A stretch of DNA of 64,000 nt from Massilia eurypsychrophila (GTDB taxonomy: Bacteria > Pseudomonadota > Gammaproteobacteria > Burkholderiales > Burkholderiaceae_D): assembly GCF_002760655.1 (NCBI RefSeq), contig NZ_PDOC01000020.1:1-64000 (forward strand), read 5' to 3'. A program made the translations under genes and the position numbers. Positions within the stretch are counted from its first letter, which is position 1; each line of letters opens with the position of its first letter. Of this stretch, positions 7,694 to 16,385 are shown in pieces. The notes under the pieces are model-generated. The model was given only the letters and a program-made list of their open reading frames with translations, was not told where the DNA came from and searched no databases.

Positions 7694-10600
7694 ATGAAAT
7701 CAGCTATATCGACCGGCACCGTGGCGCCCGCAGTCATCGCATTGAGCCCGCAACACCGGCTCGCGCCACAGATCGCGATCGCGGCCTGTCGCGCCGGTGC
7801 CCTCGGTTTGCTCGACATCGGCATTCGCGGCTTCGATGCCGACACCCGGCTTGCCGTGTCCGAACTGGTGCGTTCGACCCAGCTATTGGAGAATTGGGGC
7901 CTTCGTTGCGACCTGTTCGACGACGCCAGCAGCGCGCTGACAAAACTGGCCGGGCAAATCGGGCTGGCGACGCCGGCGCCGGTGCTGCTGCTGGCCGGGA
8001 TCCGGTTCGACGAAATCGGCCAGGCCTGCGCCGCGGCGCGCGCGCTTGCACGCAGCGTCCTGCTCGAAGTGCGCAACCTGCCGGAGGCGCTCGCGGCGCA
8101 GCGCGCCGGCTACGACGCTGTGATCTTGAAGGGCAATGAAGCCGGCGGTCGCGTCGGCCAGCAGTCCGCCTTCATGCTGGCGCAGGAGTGCGCCGGCAAG
8201 CTGGACCTGCCGTATTGGATCCAGGGCGGGATCGGCGTGCATAGCGCTGCCGCCGTGGTGCTATCGGGCGCCGCCGGCGTGGTGCTGTGCGAGCAGCTGT
8301 GGCTGGCCGTGGAGGCGCCGCCGGCGCCGGCCGCGATCAGCTGGGACTTGCTCGACGGCAGCGAGACCGTACTGGCCGGCGCCGAGCGCACACCTTATCG
8401 CTGTTTCAGCCGCGCCGGACGCGACCGGTTGCGCCAGCTCGAGCGTGCAGTCGCGCAAGACGACGACTGGCAAGCGCTGTTGCTGGCGGGCTTGCGCGAT
8501 CCTGACGCTGGGCTGCTGGCTACCGGCCAGGACATCGCGCTGGCGGGCCCGCTGGCCAGGCGCTACGGCACGGTGGGGCGGATCGTGACGGCGATCGGCC
8601 GCAGCATCGGCGAGCGCCTCGCGCTGGCGGCCGCGCAGCGCGCCCTGGCGCCGGACACGCCGCTGGCGCGCTCGCATGGCACACGCTTTCCGATCGCTCA
8701 GGGACCGATGACCCGCGTCAGCGACGTGGCGCCGTTCGCCAACGCCGTCGCCACTGAAGGCGCCTTGCCCTTCGTCGCGCTGGCCGTCATGCGCGGGCCG
8801 GAAGTGGCGACCATGCTCGCCGCCACCCGCGCAATCATGGGCGCGATGCCTTGGGGCGTCGGGATCCTTGGGTTCATGCCGCGCGAACTGCGCGATGAAC
8901 AGCTCGCGGTGCTGCGCGAGATCAGGCCGCCGTTCGCGATCATCGCCGGCGGGCGCCCCAGCCAGGCGCGCGAACTCGACGCACTGGGCATCGTGACGTA
9001 CCTGCATGTGCCGTCGCCAGGTTTGCTGCGCGGTTTCCTCGACGCCGGCGCGCGCCGCTTTATCTTCGAAGGCAGCGAATGCGGCGGCCATACCGGCCCG
9101 CGCACCAGCTTTGTGCTATGGCAGCAAGCCATCGACATACTGCTCGACGCGGCACTGAAAGACGCCGGCGCGGTGCACGTGCTGTTTGCCGGCGGCATCC
9201 ATGATCCGCTGTCGGCTGCGATGGTCGCGCTGATGGCCGCGCCGCTGGTGGCGGCCGGCATGAAGATCGGCGTCCTGATGGGAACGGCCTATTTGTTTAC
9301 CGACGAGATTGTGGCGAGCGGCGCCATCGTGGCAACGTTTCAGCAGCAGGCGATCGCCTGCGAGGAAACGTCGTTGTTGCAGTCCGGGGTCGGCATTTAT
9401 ACCCGCTGCGCCACCACCCCGTTCTGCGACGAGTTCGAGGCGTTGCGGCGCCAGCTCGTCATTGACAGCAAGTCCGATGAGGAAACCTTGATGGCGCTCG
9501 AGCTGATGAACATCGGCCGCCTGCGCATCGCCGCCAAAGGCATCACGCGCAATCGCGATCCCGCCGCGTCCGCCGAATCGCGCTATGTGCCGGTCGACGC
9601 CGAAGGACAACGCCACGAAGGCCTGTACATGTTGGGCGATGTGGCGCGCCTGCGTCAGCGCTCCGGCAGTCTTGCCGACCTGCACAGCGACGTCACGCTC
9701 GGCAGCATGGCGCTGCTCGACGCCCAGCTCGCGCGCAGCGCGCCGGCAGCGCGGCCGCGTGCGCGCGAGCCGATCGCCATCGTCGGCATGGCCTGCCATT
9801 TCCCAGGTGCACAAGGACTGCGCGAGTACTGGCAAAACATCGTGCGCGGGGTAAACGCGATCCGCGAGGTCACCGATGACCGCTGGTCGGCGGACCTGCT
9901 GTTCGATCCGCGCCGTGGTGTCGCCGACAAAGTGTACGCCACAGCGGGCGGCTTCCTCGACGATGTCGCCTTCGATCCACAGCGCTACGGCATCGCGCCG
10001 GCCAGCCTGAGCTCGATCGAGCCGGCACAGTTGCTGACGTTGGAGGTGGCGCGTCAGGCACTGGCCGACGCCGGCTTTGCCGATCGCCCGTTCGCGCGCG
10101 AACGCACCGCGTGCATCATCGCGGTGGGCGGCATGAACGACCTCGGCACGATCTACAATTTCCGTGCGCTGCTGCCGCATTACCTGGCCAAGGTCGAAGG
10201 CCTGCCCGAGGCGACCCGGCGCCACATCATCGACACCCTGTTCGCGCATGAATTGCCGAAGTGGACCGAGGACACCTTTCCCGGCATCCTCGGCAATGTC
10301 GTGGCCGGACGCATCGCCAACCGGCTCGACCTGGGCGGCAGCAATTTTACCGTCGATGCCGCCTGCGCCGCATCGCTCGCCGCGCTCGAGGTCGGGTTCC
10401 GTCAGCTACGTGACGGCGTTGCCGACGTCGCCCTGGTCGGCGGCGTCGATTGCACCAACAGCCCGATGGGGTTCATGTGTTTTTCCCAGACCTACGCGCT
10501 GTCTGCGCGTGGCCGCTCGCAGCCGTTCGACGCCGGCGCCGACGGCATCGTGATCAGCGAAGGGGTCGGCGCTGTCGTGCTCAAACGCCTGAGCGACGCC

Positions 10601-13600
10601 GAACGCGATGGCGACCGTATCTATGCCCTGGTCCACGGGGTCGGCAGCGCCAGCGACGGCCGCCATCGTAGCCTGACTGCGCCGCACCCACCCGGCCAGG
10701 TGATGGCGCTGCAGCGCGCCTACCACGATGCCGCCATCGATCCGGCCGCCGTCACCCTGATCGAAGCGCACGGCACCGGCACGGCGCTGGGCGACCAGTC
10801 CGAGGTCGCCGCGCTGACTGCGCTGCTGGGCGAGAGCGCCACCCCGGCGTGCGCGCTTGGCTCGGTCAAATCGATGATCGGCCATACCAAGGTCGCTGCC
10901 GGCATGGCCGGCCTGATCAAGGGTGTGCTGGCGCTGCAGCACCGGCTGCTGCCGCCGAGCATCGGCGTCGAGCGGCCGATCGCCGCCCTGCAGGCGGCCG
11001 GCTCGTCGTTGTATCTGAACAGCGAAGCGCGGCCATGGCTGCACCTCGGCCGCGCCCATCCGCGCTACTGCGGGGTCAGTGCCTTCGGTTTTGGCGGCAC
11101 CAATTTTCACGCCGTGCTGGGCGAGTACACCGGCGCCTACCGGCCGGCCGACGCGCGCAGCCTGCAGCCGCGCGAGGCCGAGCTGTTCGCCTTCGCCGGC
11201 GCCAGCCGCGCCGAAATCGTCGGCGCGCTCAGGCACCTGCTCGATGGCCTGGCGCTGGCGCCGCAGGTGGACCTGGCCCAGCTGGCCTATTCGCTGTACC
11301 GTGAGCAGCATCTGATCCGGCGCGCCAATGGCGGCCAGCCGTGCCGGCTGGTGCTCGGCGCGGTCTCGCCCGACGACTTGCGCCAGAAACTGGCGCGTGC
11401 GCTGGCGCTGCTGGCCGAGCATGCGCCGTTCCCCAAGGCGCCCGGCATGCACTACCGCGAAAGCGTCGGCGCGGTGGGCGGCGTGTGTTTCCTGTTTCCC
11501 GGCCAGGGGGCCCAGCGCATCAACATGCTGCGCGAACTGGTGTCCGGCCTGCCGGCGCTGCATGCTTGCTTCGCGCAGCCCGACGACGCAGCGGCGGCGC
11601 CGCGCATCGCCGACCTGATCTATCCGCGACCGGCCTTCAGCGATGCCGAACGCAGCGTCCAGCAGCAGGCCCTGAACGCCACCGACATCGCCCAGCCAGC
11701 GCTGGGCATGGTCAACCTGGCCGCGTTCGATGTCTTGACCAGCTATGGCTTGCAGGCCGATTTCATGGCTGGCCACAGCTACGGCGAATATGTCGCCTTG
11801 TGTGCCGCCGGCGCGATCACCCGTGAGGAACTGGTGCGCCTGTCGCTGGCGCGCGGCCGCCTGGCGGCGGCGGCGCCGGAGGGCGCCATGGCTGCGCTCG
11901 ACATCGGCGCCGCCGACGCGACCGCGGCGATCGGTCGCCACGGCCTGGCGCTGTCGGTGGCCAATCTGAATGCGCCGGACCAGACCATTGTCGCCGGTAG
12001 CATCAGTGTGCTCGAGGCGGCGCTCGCGCCGCTGGCGCAACAGGGCATCCGCGTCAAGCGGCTGGCCGTGGGCACCGCTTTTCACTGTGCCCACATGGCA
12101 GGGGTCGGCGTCGCGCTGGAGGCCGAACTGGCCAAGGTGCAATTCGTCGCCGCCCGCGTCGCCGTGTTTTGCAACGTGACGGCGGCGCCGTACCCGGCCG
12201 ACGGCGCCCAGATGCGCGCGCTGCTGGCGCGTCATATCGTCGAGCCCGTGCGCTTTGCCGACGAAATCGAGGCGCTGTATGCCGCCGGTGCGCGCGTGTT
12301 CGTCGAGTGTGGGCCTGGCCTGACGCTCACCGGCCTGACCGCGCGGATCCTCGGACCGCGCGCCCATACGGTGCTGGCGCTCGATGCGCCGGAACGCGAC
12401 GGCTGGGTCCAGCTGGCCCAGTTGCTGGGCCAGGCGGTGGCGGCCGGCTTGCCGGTCGATCTGTCACCCTGGTTTGCCGGGCGCGGACTGGCCGAGCGCC
12501 GCCTCGACGAGGTGTTTGCCGACGCCGTCCGGCGCACCAACCACGGCGCGCTGATCTGGCGCGTCAACGGCGGGCGTGCGCTGCCGTGGACGCATGCCGC
12601 CGGGGCGGTCGCCGGCGCGCGCTTGCGCTCGCCGGCGGCAGCTCCGGCGAGCGCCCTCGTCGCCGCACTACCGCGCACTTTGCCGGCCGCACTGCAGCCG
12701 GTCGCCACCCCCATCCACTACAGGAGAATCACGATGAGCACAGATGAACTCGGCCCAAAACGCCTTCCGCAACATGGCGCCGCCGCGGCACCGCCGGCCC
12801 ACCCCGGACCGGCCGGGCAGCTAGAGCAGATCCAGGACGGCGTGGCACGCATGCTCGACTTTCAGAGCGAGCAACAGCATAGCTTGCGCCATTTCCTCGA
12901 CTTCCAGGCACAGTTGGCGGGAATGCCCGGGCTGGCGCGGTCGCAGCCAGCCGCGCCGGCCCAGCGCCCCGGCGTGGCGCCGCCGATCGCGCTGCAGCAG
13001 CCACCCTTGCCGGCGCGCGCCGCGCCGCTCATGCAACGCAAGCTGGTGCGTCCGCCAGTGCTGCCAGCGCTGCCCCAGCGGGCAGCGGCGGCGCCGTCCA
13101 CGGCCGCGTCCAGTGCGTTGGCGGCGGCCGTGGCGGCGCCCGCCGCGCCGCCTGCAGGCAACGCCACTGCGGCTGAATTCTCGGCCGAACTGCTGAAGGC
13201 GGTGTCGGCGCGTACCGGCTATCCGGTCGAGATGCTCGATATGGACGCCCACATGGAAGCTGACCTTGGCATCGATTCGATCAAGCGGATCGAGATCTTC
13301 AGCGGCCTGACGCAGCGCCACAGCCTGGTGGGCGAGGGCGACGAGGAACAGATGATCGAAGCCTTGTCCGGCTTCAAGACGCTGCGCGAGGTCGTCGCCT
13401 GGTATGCCGACCTGCTGGTGGCGCAACCGGCGCTCGTGGCAGGAGGTGCCTTGCCAAAAAAAGCGCCGACTCCACTTTCTCTGCAGCATGAGGAAGTGGA
13501 GTCGACCGACCCGTTGGCCCAGTCCGATCCGGTGCGCAGCTACGTCGTGCAGGCGCGCAGCGCCGTGCTCGCCGAGGCCGGCGTGCCGGCCGCCTGGCCG

Positions 13601-15118
13601 ACGCGCTTTCCGGTAATCCTGGTCGGCAAGCCATCCGCGCTGGCCAGCGCCTTGTACGACCAGCTGGTCGGCCAGGGCCACGTGGTACGCCAGTTGGTGC
13701 CGGGGCCGTTTACCCGGCAGGTCGAACCGTCGCGCTACGAGGTCGATTTTTCCACCTGTGAATCGGTACTGGCGCTGGGGGGGCTGTGGCCGCCCGCCGA
13801 GGAACCGGTCGGTGCGCTGATCAACCTGATGGGCTGGACCGGCGACGACAGTGCAGCTGGCGATCATCGCCACGATGCGCGCGCTTTGTTTCTGTTGCTC
13901 AAACTGTTCGGCCCGGACCTGAGGCGCAGCGGCGCCGGCGGCGCCGGCCGCCTGGTCAATCTAACGGCGTTCGACGGCCGCTTCGGGCTGGGCGCGCACA
14001 GTGCGCTTTCGGTTGGCAGCGCCGGCACGCTGGGCGTGGCGAAATCGGCGGCGCGTGAGTGGGCCGAGGTGCGCGTGAAATGCATCGATGCGGCGCCGTT
14101 GGTCGAACCGGCCTGGCTGGCCACGCAGGTGCTGCGTGAAATGTTCGGTGCCGACCCCGAGATCGAGGTCGGCTACAACGCCGAGGGGCGCTGGCGCATC
14201 GACCTGGCCCCGCGCGTCATCGCGCGCGACGAACTGGCCGACCTGGCACTGGGGACCGACTCGGTGGTGCTGGTCACCGGCGGCGCCTATGGCATAACCG
14301 CCGACCTGACCCGGATGCTGGCCGAAAAATACCATCCGCGCCTGGTGTTGGTTGGCCGCAGCCCGCTGCCCGGCGACGAAGCGGTGAGCACGCGCGGCGT
14401 CGACGATCGCGCGGCGCTGCGGCGCCTGCTGATGGTCGAGTTGCGCGCAGGCGGCCAGAAAGTGACGCCGGTGCTGGTGGAAACCGAGCTGAACCGGATC
14501 CTCAAGGAGCGCCAGATCCGTCTCAACCTGGCCGCCTTGCAAGGGGCCGGCTGCACGCCGGAGTATCACTGCCTCGATGTGCGCGACGCCGGCGCGGTCG
14601 GCGCGCTGATCGACGACTTGTACACGCGCCTGGGCCGAATCGACGGCGTGCTGCACGGCGCCGGGGTGATCAGCGACAAGCTCATTGCCAGCAAGCCGCT
14701 GGCCGCCTTCGAGGCAGTGTTCGACACCAAGGTCGTGCCGGCCCTGGTGCTGGCGGCGAAGTTGCGCATGCCCGAGTTGCGCTTCATCGCCTTCTTTTCG
14801 TCCGTCGCCGGGCGGTTCGGCAACGTCGGCCAGGCCGACTACAGCGCGGCCAACGAGGTGCTCAACAAACTGGCCGGCCAGTTGAGCCACGCCTGGCCGC
14901 ACTTGCATGCGCTTGCCATCAACTGGGGGCCGTGGGACGCCGGCATGGTCAGCGATGACCTGCGCCGCCTGTATGCGGCGCGCGCGATCCGCCCGATCGC
15001 GCCGGCGGCCGGGCGGCGTCACTTCCTCGACGAGCTCGAGCACGGACCGCACCGCCAGGCCGAAATCGTCATCGCTGCGAGCATCGGCCAGATTGCCGCC
15101 CTGCGCCTGGCGCGTTGA
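7694..15118 (+). CDS. Iterative type I PKS: NPD-NPD-KS-AT-ACP-KR
   Basis: This 2474-residue synthase is the core of the island. Residues 1-310 and 320-650 are two nitronate-monooxygenase-like FMN barrels (signatures NEAGGRVG near 146 and SECGGHTGPR near 459), the fold of the trans enoyl reductase PfaD. The KS spans about 690-1150 with Cys891 (DAACAAS), His1026 (EAHGTGT) and His1064. The AT spans about 1270-1590 with Ser1362 (GHSYGE). A single ACP carries Ser1862 in LGIDSIK, and a KR at about 2190-2440 has GGAYGI and Tyr2383. There is no DH, in-line ER or thioesterase; a DH is encoded separately downstream. One module with one ACP suggests iterative, PUFA/FAS-like chain building. A second ribosome site and ATG lie inside the frame at 12722-12736. 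Confidence 0.92.
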   Translation: MKSAISTGTVAPAVIALSPQHRLAPQIAIAACRAGALGLLDIGIRGFDADTRLAVSELVRSTQLLENWGLRCDLFDDASSALTKLAGQIGLATPAPVLLLAGIRFDEIGQACAAARALARSVLLEVRNLPEALAAQRAGYDAVILKGNEAGGRVGQQSAFMLAQECAGKLDLPYWIQGGIGVHSAAAVVLSGAAGVVLCEQLWLAVEAPPAPAAISWDLLDGSETVLAGAERTPYRCFSRAGRDRLRQLERAVAQDDDWQALLLAGLRDPDAGLLATGQDIALAGPLARRYGTVGRIVTAIGRSIGERLALAAAQRALAPDTPLARSHGTRFPIAQGPMTRVSDVAPFANAVATEGALPFVALAVMRGPEVATMLAATRAIMGAMPWGVGILGFMPRELRDEQLAVLREIRPPFAIIAGGRPSQARELDALGIVTYLHVPSPGLLRGFLDAGARRFIFEGSECGGHTGPRTSFVLWQQAIDILLDAALKDAGAVHVLFAGGIHDPLSAAMVALMAAPLVAAGMKIGVLMGTAYLFTDEIVASGAIVATFQQQAIACEETSLLQSGVGIYTRCATTPFCDEFEALRRQLVIDSKSDEETLMALELMNIGRLRIAAKGITRNRDPAASAESRYVPVDAEGQRHEGLYMLGDVARLRQRSGSLADLHSDVTLGSMALLDAQLARSAPAARPRAREPIAIVGMACHFPGAQGLREYWQNIVRGVNAIREVTDDRWSADLLFDPRRGVADKVYATAGGFLDDVAFDPQRYGIAPASLSSIEPAQLLTLEVARQALADAGFADRPFARERTACIIAVGGMNDLGTIYNFRALLPHYLAKVEGLPEATRRHIIDTLFAHELPKWTEDTFPGILGNVVAGRIANRLDLGGSNFTVDAACAASLAALEVGFRQLRDGVADVALVGGVDCTNSPMGFMCFSQTYALSARGRSQPFDAGADGIVISEGVGAVVLKRLSDAERDGDRIYALVHGVGSASDGRHRSLTAPHPPGQVMALQRAYHDAAIDPAAVTLIEAHGTGTALGDQSEVAALTALLGESATPACALGSVKSMIGHTKVAAGMAGLIKGVLALQHRLLPPSIGVERPIAALQAAGSSLYLNSEARPWLHLGRAHPRYCGVSAFGFGGTNFHAVLGEYTGAYRPADARSLQPREAELFAFAGASRAEIVGALRHLLDGLALAPQVDLAQLAYSLYREQHLIRRANGGQPCRLVLGAVSPDDLRQKLARALALLAEHAPFPKAPGMHYRESVGAVGGVCFLFPGQGAQRINMLRELVSGLPALHACFAQPDDAAAAPRIADLIYPRPAFSDAERSVQQQALNATDIAQPALGMVNLAAFDVLTSYGLQADFMAGHSYGEYVALCAAGAITREELVRLSLARGRLAAAAPEGAMAALDIGAADATAAIGRHGLALSVANLNAPDQTIVAGSISVLEAALAPLAQQGIRVKRLAVGTAFHCAHMAGVGVALEAELAKVQFVAARVAVFCNVTAAPYPADGAQMRALLARHIVEPVRFADEIEALYAAGARVFVECGPGLTLTGLTARILGPRAHTVLALDAPERDGWVQLAQLLGQAVAAGLPVDLSPWFAGRGLAERRLDEVFADAVRRTNHGALIWRVNGGRALPWTHAAGAVAGARLRSPAAAPASALVAALPRTLPAALQPVATPIHYRRITMSTDELGPKRLPQHGAAAAPPAHPGPAGQLEQIQDGVARMLDFQSEQQHSLRHFLDFQAQLAGMPGLARSQPAAPAQRPGVAPPIALQQPPLPARAAPLMQRKLVRPPVLPALPQRAAAAPSTAASSALAAAVAAPAAPPAGNATAAEFSAELLKAVSARTGYPVEMLDMDAHMEADLGIDSIKRIEIFSGLTQRHSLVGEGDEEQMIEALSGFKTLREVVAWYADLLVAQPALVAGGALPKKAPTPLSLQHEEVESTDPLAQSDPVRSYVVQARSAVLAEAGVPAAWPTRFPVILVGKPSALASALYDQLVGQGHVVRQLVPGPFTRQVEPSRYEVDFSTCESVLALGGLWPPAEEPVGALINLMGWTGDDSAAGDHRHDARALFLLLKLFGPDLRRSGAGGAGRLVNLTAFDGRFGLGAHSALSVGSAGTLGVAKSAAREWAEVRVKCIDAAPLVEPAWLATQVLREMFGADPEIEVGYNAEGRWRIDLAPRVIARDELADLALGTDSVVLVTGGAYGITADLTRMLAEKYHPRLVLVGRSPLPGDEAVSTRGVDDRAALRRLLMVELRAGGQKVTPVLVETELNRILKERQIRLNLAALQGAGCTPEYHCLDVRDAGAVGALIDDLYTRLGRIDGVLHGAGVISDKLIASKPLAAFEAVFDTKVVPALVLAAKLRMPELRFIAFFSSVAGRFGNVGQADYSAANEVLNKLAGQLSHAWPHLHALAINWGPWDAGMVSDDLRRLYAARAIRPIAPAAGRRHFLDELEHGPHRQAEIVIAASIGQIAALRLAR
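12722..12736 (+). promoter_or_regulatory. Internal Shine-Dalgarno and ATG within the PKS frame
   Basis: AGGAG at 12722-12726 is followed seven bases later by an in-frame ATG at 12734 (residue 1681). The following residues, MSTDELGPK, look like a natural N-terminus, and the helix LDFQSEQQHSLRHF that comes next resembles the linker at the start of separate PKS subunits. Translation could restart here to give a free 794-residue ACP-KR protein, or the site is a relic of two fused genes. Confidence 0.5.
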
Positions 15119-15164
15119 GTTGCCACTGACTAACTAACGATCGACTACTGACAAGGACTCTGAA

Positions 15165-16385
15165 ATGAACACGTATGCCAATCCCATCCTCGTCAACTTC
15201 ACGCCGGCGCAGGTCGTCAAACCGGTGCCCCAGCGGCTCGCCCTGGAGGTGTCCGCGTATGGCATGGCGCGCGGCTATTGCAAGCTGCACGGGATCGACA
15301 GCAAGGAAGGCAAGCGGCAGGCATTGGCCGAGATGCAAAGCAAGTTCAACAAGTATGCGGTGTCGGCCGAGCAGATCCGGCGGCGCCAGCTGGTCTTTTT
15401 TCCTCAACTCAAGGACATCCGCATCGCCGGCGGCGAACTGGTGCTGGCCGAACCGGAGTACGCGCCCCTGCGCATCTTCGCCGGCCCGGACGACACCAAG
15501 GGCGCCGACCTGAAGGTGCGTCACGCCAGTTACGGCCAGATCGTCGGCGACTGCCTGGCGCGCATGTACGACGACGACGCCACCGCGCCGGACGACCTGA
15601 TCCACGTGACCTGCTCCGGCTACCTCGCCCCCAGCCCGGTCGAACGGCTCGTCGCGCGCAAGGAATGGTTCTCGACCACGGTGACCCACAGCTACCACAT
15701 GGGCTGCTATGGCGCCTTCCCGGCAATCAAGATGGCGCACGGCTTTCTCGCCTCGGCGCACCACGGGGTCACCGCGCCCAAGGAACGGGTCGACATCGTC
15801 CATACCGAGCTGCTGTCGGCGCACAACAATTTCGAAGACTTCGCGGTCGAAAACATCATCACGATGACCTTGTTTGCCGACGGCTTCATCAACTATTCGG
15901 TGTGTTCGGATGACTACGTGCGCCGCCATGGCCTTCCCGGCCTGCGTATCCTCGCCTTCGACGAGCACCTGCTGCCCGATTCAGCCGACGACATGACGTG
16001 GGTGCCGGCGTCGCACCAGTTCCACATGACGCTGTCGGTGATGGTGCCGGTGGTGATCAAGCGCCACGTGTATGGGTTCGTGCTCGCCTTGCTGGGCGCG
16101 ATCGGCATCGATTTCGAGGCCGACAAGCAGGCGCTGATGTTCGCGATCCATCCGGGCGGGCCGAAAATCGTCGAGCACATCCAGGAAGAACTTGGCTTGC
16201 GCGACGACCAGGTCGCCATCAGCAAATCGGTCTTCCGCGAGAACGGCAACATGTCGTCGGCGACCGTGCCGCACATCCTCAAGGCGATCATTGACGAATC
16301 GGCGGTACTGCCGGGTACGCGAATCGTCTGCTTGGGCTTTGGCCCCGGCTTGACCGTCACCGGACTGGTGCTGGAGAAGATCTGA
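15165..16385 (+). CDS. Type III polyketide synthase (chalcone/resorcinol synthase family)
   Basis: The 406-residue protein belongs to the chalcone synthase superfamily. The nucleophile is Cys181 in HMGCYGAFPA; the catalytic His lies in AIHPGGPKIV and the Asn in RENGNMSSATV, completing the Cys-His-Asn triad. The C-terminal GFGPGLTVTG is the usual family ending. Such enzymes extend an acyl starter with malonyl-CoA and cyclise it. Placed between a type I PKS and a DH-PPTase gene, it probably takes a long acyl chain from the PKS to form an alkylresorcinol or alkylpyrone, as in the Azotobacter ars system. That product is inference. It starts 46 bases after the PKS and its stop overlaps the next ATG (TGATG). 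Confidence 0.88.
   Translation: MNTYANPILVNFTPAQVVKPVPQRLALEVSAYGMARGYCKLHGIDSKEGKRQALAEMQSKFNKYAVSAEQIRRRQLVFFPQLKDIRIAGGELVLAEPEYAPLRIFAGPDDTKGADLKVRHASYGQIVGDCLARMYDDDATAPDDLIHVTCSGYLAPSPVERLVARKEWFSTTVTHSYHMGCYGAFPAIKMAHGFLASAHHGVTAPKERVDIVHTELLSAHNNFEDFAVENIITMTLFADGFINYSVCSDDYVRRHGLPGLRILAFDEHLLPDSADDMTWVPASHQFHMTLSVMVPVVIKRHVYGFVLALLGAIGIDFEADKQALMFAIHPGGPKIVEHIQEELGLRDDQVAISKSVFRENGNMSSATVPHILKAIIDESAVLPGTRIVCLGFGPGLTVTGLVLEKI

Noticed and set aside
10406-12367. 653-residue open frame on the - strand across the PKS
   Set aside because: It lies opposite the KS-AT region, has no family motif or ribosome site, and is His/Arg/Gln-rich, as antisense frames of high-GC genes are.
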